This document shows, piece by piece, positions 44,558 through 54,215 of a stretch of 64,000 bases of DNA. The stretch is from Sphingomonas sp. Leaf339 (GTDB lineage: Bacteria; Pseudomonadota; Alphaproteobacteria; Sphingomonadales; Sphingomonadaceae). Location: contig NZ_LMRS01000012.1 of the NCBI RefSeq assembly GCF_001426195.1, positions 310,001 through 374,000 of the forward strand, given 5' to 3'. The notes beneath the pieces were generated by a model, which ran no database searches, was not told where the DNA came from, and saw only the letters and a list, made by a program, of their open reading frames with translations. The position numbers and the translations under genes were made by a program. Position 1 is the stretch's first letter; every line of letters begins with the position of its first letter.

Positions 44558-45415
44558 ATGAACGCGTTCTTCCGTCCAGCCCTCACGGCGCTCACCCTAG
44601 CGCTTTTTTCCACGGTCAGCGCCGCGCAAGCGCCCGAATCGCGCCTTATTGCAGCCACACCGGTTAGCGGCGCTCCCACTTACACCGATCTCGTAGATCT
44701 GGTGATGGCGAGCCCCGTCATCGCCGACGCTACGATCCGATCGACCACGCGCATCAAGGGCGCCGAGGCTGCCGCGGTGTTGCCAGGACAGCAGCGACTT
44801 TATGTCGAGACGGAGGTGACCGCCCTGATAAAGGGTGAGGCGGGTCTGCCCCCACGGATCGGTTATCTGTTGGACGTCACACCGGATCGCGGCGGCCGAT
44901 TTGCCAAGCTGAAGAAACTTCGGACGCTGGTCTTCGCCCGCCGCGTGTCGGGATCAGCCGATCAGGTGCAGTTGTCCGCGCCGGACGCGCAATTACCTTG
45001 GAGTACCGATCTCGACGCTCGAGTTCGGGAGATCGCCCGTCAAGCGGTCGCGAAGGATGTCCCGCCGGCAATCATCGGCGTGGGCGGCGCCTTTCATGTT
45101 GCAGGATCGCTTCCCGACGAAGGTGAGACACAGATATTCCTGTTGGCACAGGGAGGGCGGCCCGTATCGCTTTCCATCCTACGCCGTCCGGGGGAGCAGA
45201 CGCGGTACTCGGTCGCGCTGAGTGAAATCGTCGATGAAGCGGCCGGGCCTCCGGCGCCGAACACCTTGCTCTGGTATCGGCTGGCCTGCGGGTTACCTCG
45301 TGCCTTGCCTGCCGCATCAACCACGCGACTGGAACCGGCCGACGCGGCGATCGCGCAGGAGGATTATGGGTTTGTCCTCGATGCGCTTGGCCCGTGCGGC
45401 CGATCGCGCGGCTAA
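44558..45415 (+). CDS. Exported protein of unknown function
   Basis: I do not recognise a named family. The ATG at 44558 has CGGAG five bases upstream and a signal peptide (MNAFFRPALTALTLALFSTVSA) follows; earlier in-frame ATGs such as 44522 lack this. The 285-residue product has a predicted beta-rich first half ('LYVETEVTALIKGEAGLPPRIGYLLDV') and later 'IGVGGAFHVAGSLPDEGETQIFLL'. It ends with two Cys, in RLACGLP and ALGPCG, that may pair. It diverges from tonB, so both may share the control region 44348-44557. Confidence 0.7.
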   Translation: MNAFFRPALTALTLALFSTVSAAQAPESRLIAATPVSGAPTYTDLVDLVMASPVIADATIRSTTRIKGAEAAAVLPGQQRLYVETEVTALIKGEAGLPPRIGYLLDVTPDRGGRFAKLKKLRTLVFARRVSGSADQVQLSAPDAQLPWSTDLDARVREIARQAVAKDVPPAIIGVGGAFHVAGSLPDEGETQIFLLAQGGRPVSLSILRRPGEQTRYSVALSEIVDEAAGPPAPNTLLWYRLACGLPRALPAASTTRLEPADAAIAQEDYGFVLDALGPCGRSRG

Positions 45416-45428
45416 AACATCGTCGCGC

Positions 45429-45725
45429 TCAGGTGATGTCGAGCACCTGACCGGTGATCGCCGGCGATCCATGCAAGAATGCGACGGCCCGATCGATCGC
45501 GGCGGAATCAGCGTGATTGCCCGGCGCGACCGCATTGATTCGCGTATGGCGCGCGCACTCCAACGCAATGGCGGGAACCGCCGCTCGTGCCATCGCCGCG
45601 GCGGTTGCGCCGATGGCGGGGTCGATCACCATCACTACCGATGCTCCGGTCGCTGCGTGCAGTAGCTCGACCGGATCAATGCCTACATTCGCCGTCAATC
45701 GAAGACGACCGGTGCCGCCAGTCAT
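45429..45725 (-). CDS. Short SDR-like (Rossmann-type) protein
   Basis: The 98-residue product resembles only the C-terminal half of a short-chain dehydrogenase. 'HTRINAVAPGN' corresponds to the SDR strand beta-6 motif, and 'AVAFLHGSPAITGQVLDIT' to the end of the fold. The Gly-rich cofactor loop and the YxxxK active site are absent. Its ATG overlaps the folB stop as ATGA, so it is translationally coupled to folB. I recall an 'SDR-like' domain family of this size in sphingomonads but cannot verify it here. A catalytic role is unlikely without a partner. Confidence 0.65.
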   Translation of the reverse strand: MTGGTGRLRLTANVGIDPVELLHAATGASVVMVIDPAIGATAAAMARAAVPAIALECARHTRINAVAPGNHADSAAIDRAVAFLHGSPAITGQVLDIT

Positions 45726-46093
45726 CGGCGATAGCGGACCAATGTGATGCCGATCGATTCGCCCGCCTCGGCGATGGCCAGCTTCACGATCTTGACCTCG
45801 ACGCGCTGCACACGTTCGTCCTGCAACAGCAACGTGTCGCAGATATGCTCGGCCAGCGCTTCGACCAGCGTGAAATGAACGCCCTGCGGCAAGGCCGTTG
45901 TGGCAGCATGCTTGAGGTCGAGATAGTTTTTCGAAGCGGATAGCGGCGTATCCGGCTCGAAGCGGTCGGGACACGTCAGATCCACCGTCAGCGAGATACG
46001 TAACGGCTGGGGAAGGTGCGTTTCCTCTGAATAGATACCGGTCAGCACCGGCACTTCGATATCGTGCACTTCGAGTTGGAGACGATCGTTCAT
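45722..46093 (-). CDS. folB: Dihydroneopterin aldolase
   Basis: The 123-residue enzyme belongs to the DHNA/FolB family, which acts in folate synthesis by converting dihydroneopterin to 6-hydroxymethyl-dihydropterin. The pattern 'VLTGIYSEETHLPQPLRISLTVDL' is the N-terminal strand pair, with the catalytic Glu in 'YSEET'. 'TLVEALAEHICDTLL' is the helix containing the second catalytic region, and the family ends in 'VEVKIVKL'. ATG 46093 has GAGG upstream; an ATG seven codons earlier is possible. The SDR-like gene follows with an ATGA overlap. Confidence 0.9.
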   Translation of the reverse strand: MNDRLQLEVHDIEVPVLTGIYSEETHLPQPLRISLTVDLTCPDRFEPDTPLSASKNYLDLKHAATTALPQGVHFTLVEALAEHICDTLLLQDERVQRVEVKIVKLAIAEAGESIGITLVRYRR

Positions 46094-46223
46094 GGCATCG
46101 CCTCTATCAGACATGGCGTCGCGAGAAACCCCGCCGACGGCGCCCGCTTGCGTAAACGCCCCGCCCCGTTACAGCGCGCGCCATTCGTCCGTATCGATCG
46201 CCGGCGGGTATTGGGAGTCTTCG

Positions 46224-46739
46224 ATGATCGCCATCGTACCGCTGCTGGCAGAGCATGAGGCTGAGGTAGAGCATCTGCTGGACCGTGCGTTCGGGCCGGA
46301 GCGCCATGGCCGTACCGCTTATGCGGTACGTGGCGCCGGGAAGGCGATTGCCGGCCTCAGCTTCGTAGCGATCGATGACGGGACGATCGTCGGATCGATC
46401 CAGTGCTGGCCGATCGTCCTGACGACCGATGCCGAGGAAGCGGTGCCGCTAGTAATGGTCGGCCCTGTCGCCGTGTCGCCGGATCGCCAGCAGAGCGGTC
46501 TCGGTCGCCGCCTAACGGAAAGCGCCTTGGCCGCGGCATCTGCTAATGGCCTTGATGGCGCGCTGATGCTGGTCGGCGATCCCGAATATTATGGCCGCTT
46601 CTTCGGCTTCACCGCCGATCACACCAGCCGATGGCGGCTACCTGGTCCGGTCGAGCGGCATCGGCTGCTTGCGCGGGGGGATGCGGTGCCGGATTTGGCA
46701 GGGATGCTTGGTCCGGCCGTCGGTATTCCTATCGCCTGA
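46224..46739 (+). CDS. GNAT family N-acetyltransferase
   Basis: The 171-residue protein has the GNAT acetyl-CoA-binding motif 'VSPDRQQSGLGRRLTESAL' (V-x-P-x-x-Q-x-x-G-x-G) at about residues 90-107 and the following beta strand 'GALMLVGDPEYYGRFGF'-like segment near residue 120. It resembles the YhbS-like group. The acceptor is unknown. GGGAG lies seven bases before ATG 46224, which fixes the start. It diverges from folB and precedes DUF1285 by 57 bases. Confidence 0.88.
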   Translation: MIAIVPLLAEHEAEVEHLLDRAFGPERHGRTAYAVRGAGKAIAGLSFVAIDDGTIVGSIQCWPIVLTTDAEEAVPLVMVGPVAVSPDRQQSGLGRRLTESALAAASANGLDGALMLVGDPEYYGRFFGFTADHTSRWRLPGPVERHRLLARGDAVPDLAGMLGPAVGIPIA

Positions 46740-46796
46740 AGCTGCTGCCGGTCGACGTGACTTTACGCCGACGATTCGCACGCCTACCTCGCCGGC

Positions 46797-47363
46797 ATGC
46801 CGATGGAACCGCTTCCAGATCTTGCTACGCTCAGCCTGCCGGAGATCGCGCGGCTGGTCGAGGAACAGCGCCTGCCGCCGGTCGACCAATGGCAGCCTGC
46901 GCATTGCGGCGATAGCGAGATGCGGATCGCGCGCGACGGCACCTGGTATCATCAGGGGTCGCCGATCGGCCGCCCGGCGATGGTTCGCCTCTTCTCTACG
47001 ATCCTGCGACGGGAACCGGACGGCGGCTATGTCCTCGTCACCCCGGTGGAGAAGCTGGCGATCGCGGTAGAGGAAGCGCCGTTCGTGGCAGTCGAAATGA
47101 ATACCGAGGGAGAAGGTCGCGACGCTCGGCTGGCGTTTCGCCTCAATACCGGCGATCTGGTAACCGCCGGCGCAGCCAACCCTTTGCGCTTCGTCAAGGA
47201 CGACGACGGCCCGCGCCCGTATCTTCACGTCCGCGGCGGGCTGGAGGCATTGGTCGCCCGCAGCGTGTATTATGAACTGGCCGAACGGGCGCTGGCGGGC
47301 GAGGACCCGTCGCCGGGCGTGTGGAGTGACGGCGCTTTCTTCGCGCTGGAGCCAGCCGCGTGA
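46797..47363 (+). CDS. DUF1285 domain protein
   Basis: The 188-residue protein matches DUF1285 by its length and by the central pattern DGTWYHQGSPIGRPAMVRLF, followed by 'YVLVTPVEKLAIAVEEAPF' and a C-terminal GVWSDGAFF. The biochemical role is not established. No signal peptide is present. The Nudix hydrolase start overlaps its stop, so it belongs to the DUF1285-Nudix-cca operon common in alphaproteobacteria. Confidence 0.88.
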   Translation: MPMEPLPDLATLSLPEIARLVEEQRLPPVDQWQPAHCGDSEMRIARDGTWYHQGSPIGRPAMVRLFSTILRREPDGGYVLVTPVEKLAIAVEEAPFVAVEMNTEGEGRDARLAFRLNTGDLVTAGAANPLRFVKDDDGPRPYLHVRGGLEALVARSVYYELAERALAGEDPSPGVWSDGAFFALEPAA

Positions 47364-47950
47364 TCCTCGCCGACCGATTGCGGATGTCGTTGGCACGCGA
47401 TCCGGGCGGCGTCCTAGTCGCCGGCGATGCGGCCGAACTGGCGCTGCACCCGGCGGAGGCGATGACCGCTGCGGCAGTACTGGTTGCGGTGACCGATCGC
47501 ACGGAGCCGGGTCTGATCCTGACCCAACGGACCGAGACGTTGCGCCGCCATCCTGGTCAGGTGGCCTTTCCCGGTGGTCGGATCGATCCCGGCGAGAGCG
47601 CCGTCGAGGCCGCACTGCGCGAAGCGGAGGAGGAAATCGCCCTGCCCCGTGCCGCTGTCACGCTGGTCGGCTCTGTCGACCTCTATCGTACCGGCACTGG
47701 GTTCGAGATCACGCCCGTCATCGGCGTTATTCCCCCCGACTTGCCGCTGGTCGCGGCCGAAGCGGAGGTGGCGAGCGTGTTCGAAGTCCCGCTCGCCTTC
47801 GTCTTCGATGCCGCCAATCATCACCAAGGAAGCGCCATGTGGCAGGGGGAAGAGCGACATTTCATCGAGATCCCTTGGAACGGACGCCGCATCTGGGGCG
47901 CGACGGCGGCGATGATCGTCAACCTTTCGCGGCGGTTGGCATGGCTGTAG
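47360..47950 (+). CDS. Nudix hydrolase, CoA pyrophosphatase-like
   Basis: The 196-residue enzyme has a Nudix box with GRIDPGESAVEAALREAEEEI (G-x5-E-x7-REAEEE) preceded by 'RRHPGQVAFPGG', the signature of CoA pyrophosphatases of the NudL/YeaB type. It probably splits CoA or acyl-CoA into phosphopantetheine and 3',5'-ADP. The GTG start overlaps the DUF1285 stop, and its own stop lies ten bases inside the CCA gene, so the three are cotranscribed. Confidence 0.88.
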   Translation: MILADRLRMSLARDPGGVLVAGDAAELALHPAEAMTAAAVLVAVTDRTEPGLILTQRTETLRRHPGQVAFPGGRIDPGESAVEAALREAEEEIALPRAAVTLVGSVDLYRTGTGFEITPVIGVIPPDLPLVAAEAEVASVFEVPLAFVFDAANHHQGSAMWQGEERHFIEIPWNGRRIWGATAAMIVNLSRRLAWL

Positions 47951-49158
47951 TCCTGCCGGACGCGCCATGGCGTCACCGTGCGGGGCTCGTGCAACTGGCC
48001 GACGTTCTGGGCACCGGCGAGGCCCGGTTTGTCGGTGGTGCGGTACGCGATACATTGCTCGGACTCGATGTGGCCGATATCGACATCGCGACGCGTCATA
48101 CGCCGGAAACGGTGCTGGCGCTGCTGAAGACGGCCGGCATCCGGGCTGTGCCGACGGGCCTGGCCCATGGCACCATCACCGCGATCGTGGCGGGTGATCC
48201 GGTCGAGGTCACGACGCTTCGCCGGGACGTGACGACCGATGGCCGGCATGCCCAAGTCGCCTTCACCGATGACTGGCGCGAGGACGCCGGCCGGCGGGAT
48301 TTCACCATGAACGCGCTGTACTCCGATCCGGCGACCGGTGAGGTCGTCGATTATTTCGGTGGGCTCGCCGATCTGGCAGCGGGGCGTGTCCGCTTCATCG
48401 GTTCGCCATTGCAGCGGATCGCTGAGGATCATTTGCGAATCCTGCGCTTCTTTCGCTTTCATGCCCGCTTCGGTGACACGATCGATGCGGAAGGGTTAGC
48501 TGCCTGTGTCGCCCGCGCCAACGATCTGATGGCCTTGTCTCGAGAGCGGATCGCAGCGGAATTGCTTAAGCTGCTCGTGGCGCGGGGTGCGGTCTCTGTT
48601 GTGCGGCTGATGGTCGATCACGCCATCTTGAAAGCGGTGCTGCCGGAGATCGATGCAGTCGGCGTCGATCGCGTCGCTCGGCTGGCCGAGCAGGAAGAGC
48701 GCGCGGGAATCGTGCCTAATCCGATCCGTCGACTGGCCGCCCTGGTGCCGTCGGCTCACGCCGACACCGTGGGTGCGCGGCTGAAATTGTCCAATGCACA
48801 GCGCAAGCGGCTTATCGCCGCGACGGCGGGTCCGGGTGACGAGGGGCCATTTGCCCTCGCCTATCGCAGCGGTGTGGAGAGCGCCATCGATCGGCTGTTG
48901 CTGGCGGGGGATGATCCGGTTGTCATTGCGACATGGTCGCCGCCCCGATTTCCGATGACCGGCGGGGCTCTGGTCGAAAGAGGCCTGGGACGCGGGCCAG
49001 AAGTTGCCACCGCGCTGCGCGCTGTCGAAACGGCGTGGATCGCAGAGGGTTTTCCCGACGCTCAGCGGGTCGAAGCGATCGCCGATGTCGTCGCGACCGA
49101 AATCCGCGAGCGCAGCAGGAACGCCAGCGCCGCATCGGCCTCCAGCGGGCGAGCGTAG
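47941..49158 (+). CDS. cca: CCA tRNA nucleotidyltransferase
   Basis: The 405-residue enzyme of the class II family adds CCA to tRNA 3' ends. It has the nucleotidyltransferase motif 'RFVGGAVRDTLLGLDVADIDIAT' with the metal-binding DxD, 'RREDVTTDGR'-like LRRDVTTDGRH, RRDFTMNAL and 'EDHLRILRFFRFHARFG'. The ATG at 47941 lies ten bases before the Nudix stop, which fits the operon. The last 97 bases overlap the convergent GGDEF-EAL gene. Its C-terminal tail is Ser/Ala/Arg-rich. Confidence 0.93.
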   Translation: MAVVLPDAPWRHRAGLVQLADVLGTGEARFVGGAVRDTLLGLDVADIDIATRHTPETVLALLKTAGIRAVPTGLAHGTITAIVAGDPVEVTTLRRDVTTDGRHAQVAFTDDWREDAGRRDFTMNALYSDPATGEVVDYFGGLADLAAGRVRFIGSPLQRIAEDHLRILRFFRFHARFGDTIDAEGLAACVARANDLMALSRERIAAELLKLLVARGAVSVVRLMVDHAILKAVLPEIDAVGVDRVARLAEQEERAGIVPNPIRRLAALVPSAHADTVGARLKLSNAQRKRLIAATAGPGDEGPFALAYRSGVESAIDRLLLAGDDPVVIATWSPPRFPMTGGALVERGLGRGPEVATALRAVETAWIAEGFPDAQRVEAIADVVATEIRERSRNASAASASSGRA

Positions 49159-50762
49159 ATATAGCCCTGGCCGTGATTGCAGCCGAGCGCCGCCAGCGTC
49201 TGGCTTAGCTCCACCGTCTCCACGCCTTCGGCGGTCGTGCGCATTCCCAAAGCCTGCGCCAGTGACAGGATCGCGCGGACGATCGCCACCTTGTCGCGGT
49301 CGGCGAGCATGCCCGTAATGAAGGAGCGATCGATTTTCAGGATGTCGATCGGCAGTTTCTGCAGATGGGCGAGATTGGAATAACCGGTGCCGAAATCGTC
49401 CATCGCCAGCCGCGCGCCCAGCGCTTTTAACGCATGCATCGTTTCGGTGATGCCGTCGGGGTCCGACACGATCGCGCTTTCGGTCAGTTCCAAGGTGAAG
49501 CGATCGCCGGTCAGACCGTGGTCGCTCAGCGCCTGTTGCAGGACCGGCGCGATGGCGTCGCGCTGCAACTGGATGGCCGACAGGTTTACCGCCAGCCGTA
49601 CCCCGCAATTGCCGCCTGCCATCCTATCCCAGTCCGCCAGTGTCCGTGCTGCCTCGTCGATCGCCCATCGTCCCAACGGAACGATCAGGCCCGACTCCTC
49701 GGCCACCGGAATAAATTCGCAGGGGCTGAATTCCTGCCCGTGTTCATCGGTCCATCGAGCTAGGGCCTCGAACGACGTGATGGCGCCGGTCGCCAGATCG
49801 CAGATCGGCTGATAATTGAGGCGCAGGCGACGATCCTCGATCGCCCGGCGTAGTGACGTTTCCATCGCGAATTGTTCGCGCGCCAGGGCGAAGGCAGAGT
49901 TCTGATACGCCTCTACTCGCCCTGTTGATTTCGCCCGTTTGGTCGCGAACTGGGCATGGCGGATCAGCTCTTCCAGATCGTCGCTGTCCGATCCGAAGGC
50001 GATACCGACCGAACAATCGACGCTTATCTCTAGATCGGTCAAGCGGAACGGCGACGACAGCGTACGGCGGACGCGATCGGCAAGTTCATGCGCTTCCGAC
50101 TGATCGTCATCCAGCGTCATCAGGATGCCGAATTCGTCGCCACCGATCCGGGCGAGCGTATCGCGGGCTCGCAGCGCACCCTTGACCCGGCGGGCGACGG
50201 TAATGAGCAGTTCGTCGCCCGCGAGACTACCGAGACACGCATTGATCCGGCCGAAGCGGACGAGATCGACCACCAGCACCGCGCGTCGTGCGCGCTCGTC
50301 GCTGGCCGCCTCGACCAGATCGCTGAACCCTTCGCGGTTCGGCAGGCCGGTCAGGCTATCGGTCGTCATCTCACGCCGCAGGCTGCGTTCGGTATGATAT
50401 TGCGAGGTCTGGTCGATCAGCGTGACAATACAGGTGTCCCGCGCAGCATCCGACCGGGCGATACAGACGCGGTAGTAACGGCAATCGATCGTCTCGCCGA
50501 TCTGCCAGTCGAGATCGAGTCGCAGGCGATCGGACGCCAGCAGCGCCCCGATATGGGCCCCCAGTCCCACCATCATCGGCGAGCGTTCGGCCACGACGCC
50601 CAGCCCCGCCAGCCGGTACGCGCGGTTCATCGACGCAAAGACGAGCGCACCGTCCTCTCGCACGATATGGACCGCCGGCACCGGCAATAGATCCAACCCG
50701 CGCGCGATCATCTCCGGCGGAATGAACAAGGGCGCCAGGCGATCTGTCGGGGCGGTGGCCAT
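49062..50762 (-). CDS. GGDEF-EAL protein with PAS-like sensor (c-di-GMP)
   Basis: The 566-residue protein has a PAS-like N-terminal part (about residues 20-125), a GGDEF domain with RIGGDEFG and the inhibitory RxxD site (RARD, five residues before GGDEF), and an EAL domain. The EAL domain contains SFEALARW, NLSAIQLQ, ELTESA, DDFGTGYSN, KIDRSF and EGVET. All the major EAL catalytic motifs are intact, so phosphodiesterase activity is expected. Cyclase activity is also possible. It is probably cytosolic, as no membrane helix is seen. Its C-terminal tail overlaps the cca gene by 97 bases. Confidence 0.93.
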   Translation of the reverse strand: MATAPTDRLAPLFIPPEMIARGLDLLPVPAVHIVREDGALVFASMNRAYRLAGLGVVAERSPMMVGLGAHIGALLASDRLRLDLDWQIGETIDCRYYRVCIARSDAARDTCIVTLIDQTSQYHTERSLRREMTTDSLTGLPNREGFSDLVEAASDERARRAVLVVDLVRFGRINACLGSLAGDELLITVARRVKGALRARDTLARIGGDEFGILMTLDDDQSEAHELADRVRRTLSSPFRLTDLEISVDCSVGIAFGSDSDDLEELIRHAQFATKRAKSTGRVEAYQNSAFALAREQFAMETSLRRAIEDRRLRLNYQPICDLATGAITSFEALARWTDEHGQEFSPCEFIPVAEESGLIVPLGRWAIDEAARTLADWDRMAGGNCGVRLAVNLSAIQLQRDAIAPVLQQALSDHGLTGDRFTLELTESAIVSDPDGITETMHALKALGARLAMDDFGTGYSNLAHLQKLPIDILKIDRSFITGMLADRDKVAIVRAILSLAQALGMRTTAEGVETVELSQTLAALGCNHGQGYIYARPLEADAALAFLLRSRISVATTSAIASTR

Positions 50763-50815
50763 GTCCTCTTTGTAGACGGGAGTCGGTTAAGATGCGCTGA
50801 AAGGCGGGAAGTATC

Positions 50816-53062
50816 TCAGCCGAAGCGGTTATCGCGGGGAAAGCCCGTCGGCGGCATCCGCCCCGCCGCACCGCGCGCGGCGCGCCAAGCCGACAGGTCA
50901 GTCTCCGTCCGGGTCCGCCCGCTTTCGCCACCCATTGCCCAGCTGAGCCCGTCGACGAACCGGAAGGTGATCGCATCCGAAAGCCCGCCATCGCGGAACC
51001 GTTGCAACTGCAACCCCTGACCGCGGGTCATTTCGACCAGTTCGGCGATCGGGAACACCAGCATCTTGCGATTGTCGCCGATCGCCGCGACATAATCGTC
51101 GGTCGACAGCACCGCGCGCATCACCTTCAGCGTGGCGCCGGTCCGCGGGGTCATCACCGCCTTGCCCTTGCGGGTTTCGGCGATGGTGTCGGCAACGGGC
51201 ACGATGAAGCCGCGACCGTCGCTTGCCACCAGCAGCAGGCGGGTCTGGCGCGACGCGGGGAGAAAACCGACGACGCGGATGCTGCCATCGAGATCGATCA
51301 TCGCACGCACCGGTTCGCCGAAACCGCGCCCGCCGGGCAGCTTGTCGGCGGCCAGCGTGAAGAACCGGCCGTTCTCGGCGGCGAGCAACAGCTTGTCGGT
51401 GGTCTGCGCGTGAAAGGCGAAGGCGGGGCCATCACCTTCCTTGAACTTCAGCGTGTCGGAGGCGGTCAGATCGACATGGCCGCGCATCGCCCTGATCCAG
51501 CCGCGCTGCGACAGGATGACGGTGATCGGTTCGCGCTCGATCATCGCCTCCAGCGGGATGTCGCGGGTCGGCGCGGCTTCCTCGATCGTGGTGCGGCGTT
51601 TGCCGAGCAGCGTTTCCGGACCATAGCGTTCGCGGATGCGCTTCAGGTCGCGCTTCATGCGGCGTTTGCGCTTGGCGGGATCGGCAAGCAGCGATTCGAG
51701 ATCGACGCGTTCCTTGTCGAGACCGTCGCGCTCCTTGCGTATCTCGAATTCTTCCAGCTTGCGCAGCGAACGCAGCCGCATGTTCAGGATCGCCTCCGCC
51801 TGACGATCGGTCAGCGAGAATTCGGCGATCATCACCCGCTTGGGCTCGTCCTCCGTCCGGATGATCTCGATCACCCGGTCGAGGTTGAGATAGGCTACCA
51901 AGTAGCCGTCGAGCAGCTCGATCCGGTCGGCGATCTTCGCCAGCCGGTGCGTGGTGCGGCGTTCGAGCACGACGAACTGATGTTCGATCCATGCGTAGAG
52001 CGCGTCGCGCAGGCTCATCACCCTCGGCGTCCGCTCCTTGTCGAGGACGTTGAGGTTCAGCGGCACGCGGGTTTCGAGGTCGGTCAGGCGGAACAGCCCA
52101 TCCATCATCACCTGGACGTCGACGGTGCGGGCGCGCGGTTCGAGGACGATGCGGACCTCCGCATCCGATTCGTCGCGGATATCGGCGAGGATCGGCAGCT
52201 TGCGATCGTTGATGAGCGCGGCGATCTGTTCGATCAGCTTACCCTTCTGCACGCCGTACGGGATTTCCGAGATCACCGCCTGCCAGCCGCCGCCCTTCTC
52301 CTTTTCCAGCGTCCACCGCGCGCGGACGCGGAAGCTGCCGCGTCCGGTGGCGTAGGATTCGGCGATCACCGCCGCCGGATCGACGACGAGGCCGCCGGTC
52401 GGGAAATCCGGCCCGGTGACATGGTCCAGCACATTGGCCATCGGATCGTCGACCAGCGCCATCGCCGCATCGAGCAATTCGGCGGCGTTGTGCGGCGGGA
52501 TCGACGTGGCCATGCCGACCGCGATGCCAGCGGCACCATTGGCGAGCAGGTTGGGGAACATGCCGGGAAATAGCTCCGGCTCTTCCTCTTCGCCATTATA
52601 GGTCGGGCGAAGATTGACGGCGTTCTCGTCCAGCCCGTCCATCAGGTCGACCGCGACCTGCGTCAGCCGCGCCTCGGTGTACCGATAGGCCGCGGCGTTA
52701 TCGCCGTCGATGTTGCCGAAATTGCCCTGCCCGTCGACAAGCGGATAGCGCAGCGCGAAATCCTGGGCGAGGCGGACCATGGCGTCATAGACCGACTGGT
52801 CGCCATGCGGATGGTATTTGCCGATGACATCGCCGACGACGCGCGCGCACTTCTTGTAACCCGAGGCCGGATCGAGGCGCAGCAGCCGCATCGCCCACAG
52901 CAACCGGCGATGCACGGGTTTCAGCCCATCGCGCACATCCGGCAGCGAACGGGCGGTAATCGTCGACAATGCATAGACGAGGTAACGCTCCGACAAAGCG
53001 GTGTCGAAGGGAGCGTCGAAGATGCCGATCGGCGTGTCGGGGCCGGTGAGGTCGGTCGCCAT
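50816..53062 (-). CDS. parC: DNA topoisomerase IV subunit A
   Basis: This is a 748-residue type IIA topoisomerase subunit that cuts DNA during decatenation. It has the N-terminal '[36 protein letters not shown]', the catalytic Tyr in [10 protein letters not shown], and '[16 protein letters not shown]'. A C-terminal beta-pinwheel has degenerate GyrA-box-like repeats (for example '[14 protein letters not shown]'). The quinolone-resistance region reads [13 protein letters not shown]. The start at 53062 has GGAA upstream; ATG 53077 and ATG 53116 are alternatives. Length agrees with E. coli ParC. Confidence 0.94.
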   Translation of the reverse strand: MATDLTGPDTPIGIFDAPFDTALSERYLVYALSTITARSLPDVRDGLKPVHRRLLWAMRLLRLDPASGYKKCARVVGDVIGKYHPHGDQSVYDAMVRLAQDFALRYPLVDGQGNFGNIDGDNAAAYRYTEARLTQVAVDLMDGLDENAVNLRPTYNGEEEEPELFPGMFPNLLANGAAGIAVGMATSIPPHNAAELLDAAMALVDDPMANVLDHVTGPDFPTGGLVVDPAAVIAESYATGRGSFRVRARWTLEKEKGGGWQAVISEIPYGVQKGKLIEQIAALINDRKLPILADIRDESDAEVRIVLEPRARTVDVQVMMDGLFRLTDLETRVPLNLNVLDKERTPRVMSLRDALYAWIEHQFVVLERRTTHRLAKIADRIELLDGYLVAYLNLDRVIEIIRTEDEPKRVMIAEFSLTDRQAEAILNMRLRSLRKLEEFEIRKERDGLDKERVDLESLLADPAKRKRRMKRDLKRIRERYGPETLLGKRRTTIEEAAPTRDIPLEAMIEREPITVILSQRGWIRAMRGHVDLTASDTLKFKEGDGPAFAFHAQTTDKLLLAAENGRFFTLAADKLPGGRGFGEPVRAMIDLDGSIRVVGFLPASRQTRLLLVASDGRGFIVPVADTIAETRKGKAVMTPRTGATLKVMRAVLSTDDYVAAIGDNRKMLVFPIAELVEMTRGQGLQLQRFRDGGLSDAITFRFVDGLSWAMGGESGRTRTETDLSAWRAARGAAGRMPPTGFPRDNRFG

Positions 53063-53330
53063 ATGTTCCGTTGTCATAGCAGCAGATGCGGGCGCGGCAA
53101 GCCGCGGTGCCGGCAAGGGCGCGGAAGGTCACTAAAGTCACACCCTCCACGCGCGCGTGATCGCGGGAGCGCACGCGCACGGGATTGTAATTCGACGTAT
53201 CGAGCGGCATGTGGTTGCCGTCTCACATTTGCCTGCCTGTAGGACAGCCCCGCCGTGAAGGTTGGCGGGCATGGCGGAAATCGCCGAAACGGCGCTGTCG
53301 AGGCGGCCGCAAGCGCTATAAGGCAAAGTC

Positions 53331-54215
53331 ATGATCCGACTTGCGTTTCCGTTCCTGCTCGCCTTCACCGGCGTGGCGATGGCTGCCGTTTCCCCACCCC
53401 TGTTGACCTGGCCCGATCTGGCCAAACGGCCGCGGCCCGATCCGGACGCGACGGTGGAGTACGGCACCGACCAGATGCAAAAGGTCGATGTGTGGCTGCC
53501 GAAGGGCAAGGGGCCGTTCCCGGTCGTGCTCATGGTTCATGGCGGTTGCTGGCAGACCGAGATCGCCGATCGCAAACTGATGAACTGGGTCGCCGCCGAT
53601 CTCCGTGGCGATGGCATCGCGGTGTGGAATATCGATTATCGCGGCGTGGATCGCGCGGGCGGTGGCTATCCCGGCACCTTCACCGATGTCGCGAAGGCCG
53701 TCGATCAACTGGCTGTCGATGCAGTGAAGTTCAATCTTGACCTGCAGCATGTCGTGGCGGTCGGACATTCGGCCGGCGGGCATCTGGCGCTGTGGGCGGC
53801 GGGGCGGTCACGGTTGCCGGTGGACAGCATGTTGCGCACCGCGACGCCGCTGACGATCGCGCGCGTGGTGAGCCTGGGCGGGCTGCCTGATCTGGAGGAG
53901 ACGGCGGCCAACGCGGACAATGGCTGTGGCACGTCGGTGGTTGGCAAGCTCGTCGGTACGGACCGTGCTGACCCCTATGTCGACACCTCGGTGCCGCGCC
54001 TGTTGCCGCTGGGGGTACCGCAATATCTGGTGAACGGGCGCGAGGATCGGATCATCCCGTATCGGATGGCCACTGATTATGTCGCCCGTGCGACGGCGGC
54101 GGGGGACCGGGTGACGTTGAAGACCGTTGCGCATACCGGGCATGTCGAACTGATCGCCCCTGAAACGCCCGCCTGGGCAGAGGCGAAGCGACTGATCGTG
54201 GAAGGGTTGCGATGA
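53331..54215 (+). CDS. Alpha/beta hydrolase, possible kynurenine formamidase, exported
   Basis: The 294-residue protein has the oxyanion motif HGGCWQ (HGGxW) and the nucleophile elbow GHSAGGH. The acid is likely Asp in 'NGREDRIIPYRMA' and the catalytic His is in HTGHVELI. HGGxW plus coupling to kynureninase suggests N-formylkynurenine hydrolysis in tryptophan catabolism. Against this, residues 1-18 (MIRLAFPFLLAFTGVAMA) look like a signal peptide, which would place it in the periplasm. A -10-like TATAAG at 53317-53322 lies close to the ATG, so the transcript may be nearly leaderless. The gene overlaps kynU by ATGA. Confidence 0.8.
   Translation: MIRLAFPFLLAFTGVAMAAVSPPLLTWPDLAKRPRPDPDATVEYGTDQMQKVDVWLPKGKGPFPVVLMVHGGCWQTEIADRKLMNWVAADLRGDGIAVWNIDYRGVDRAGGGYPGTFTDVAKAVDQLAVDAVKFNLDLQHVVAVGHSAGGHLALWAAGRSRLPVDSMLRTATPLTIARVVSLGGLPDLEETAANADNGCGTSVVGKLVGTDRADPYVDTSVPRLLPLGVPQYLVNGREDRIIPYRMATDYVARATAAGDRVTLKTVAHTGHVELIAPETPAWAEAKRLIVEGLR

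Noticed and set aside
48496..49608. Minus-strand frame across the end of cca and the EAL gene
   Set aside because: It runs in a different frame of the same strand as the EAL gene and shows no domain; the EAL frame holds all motifs.
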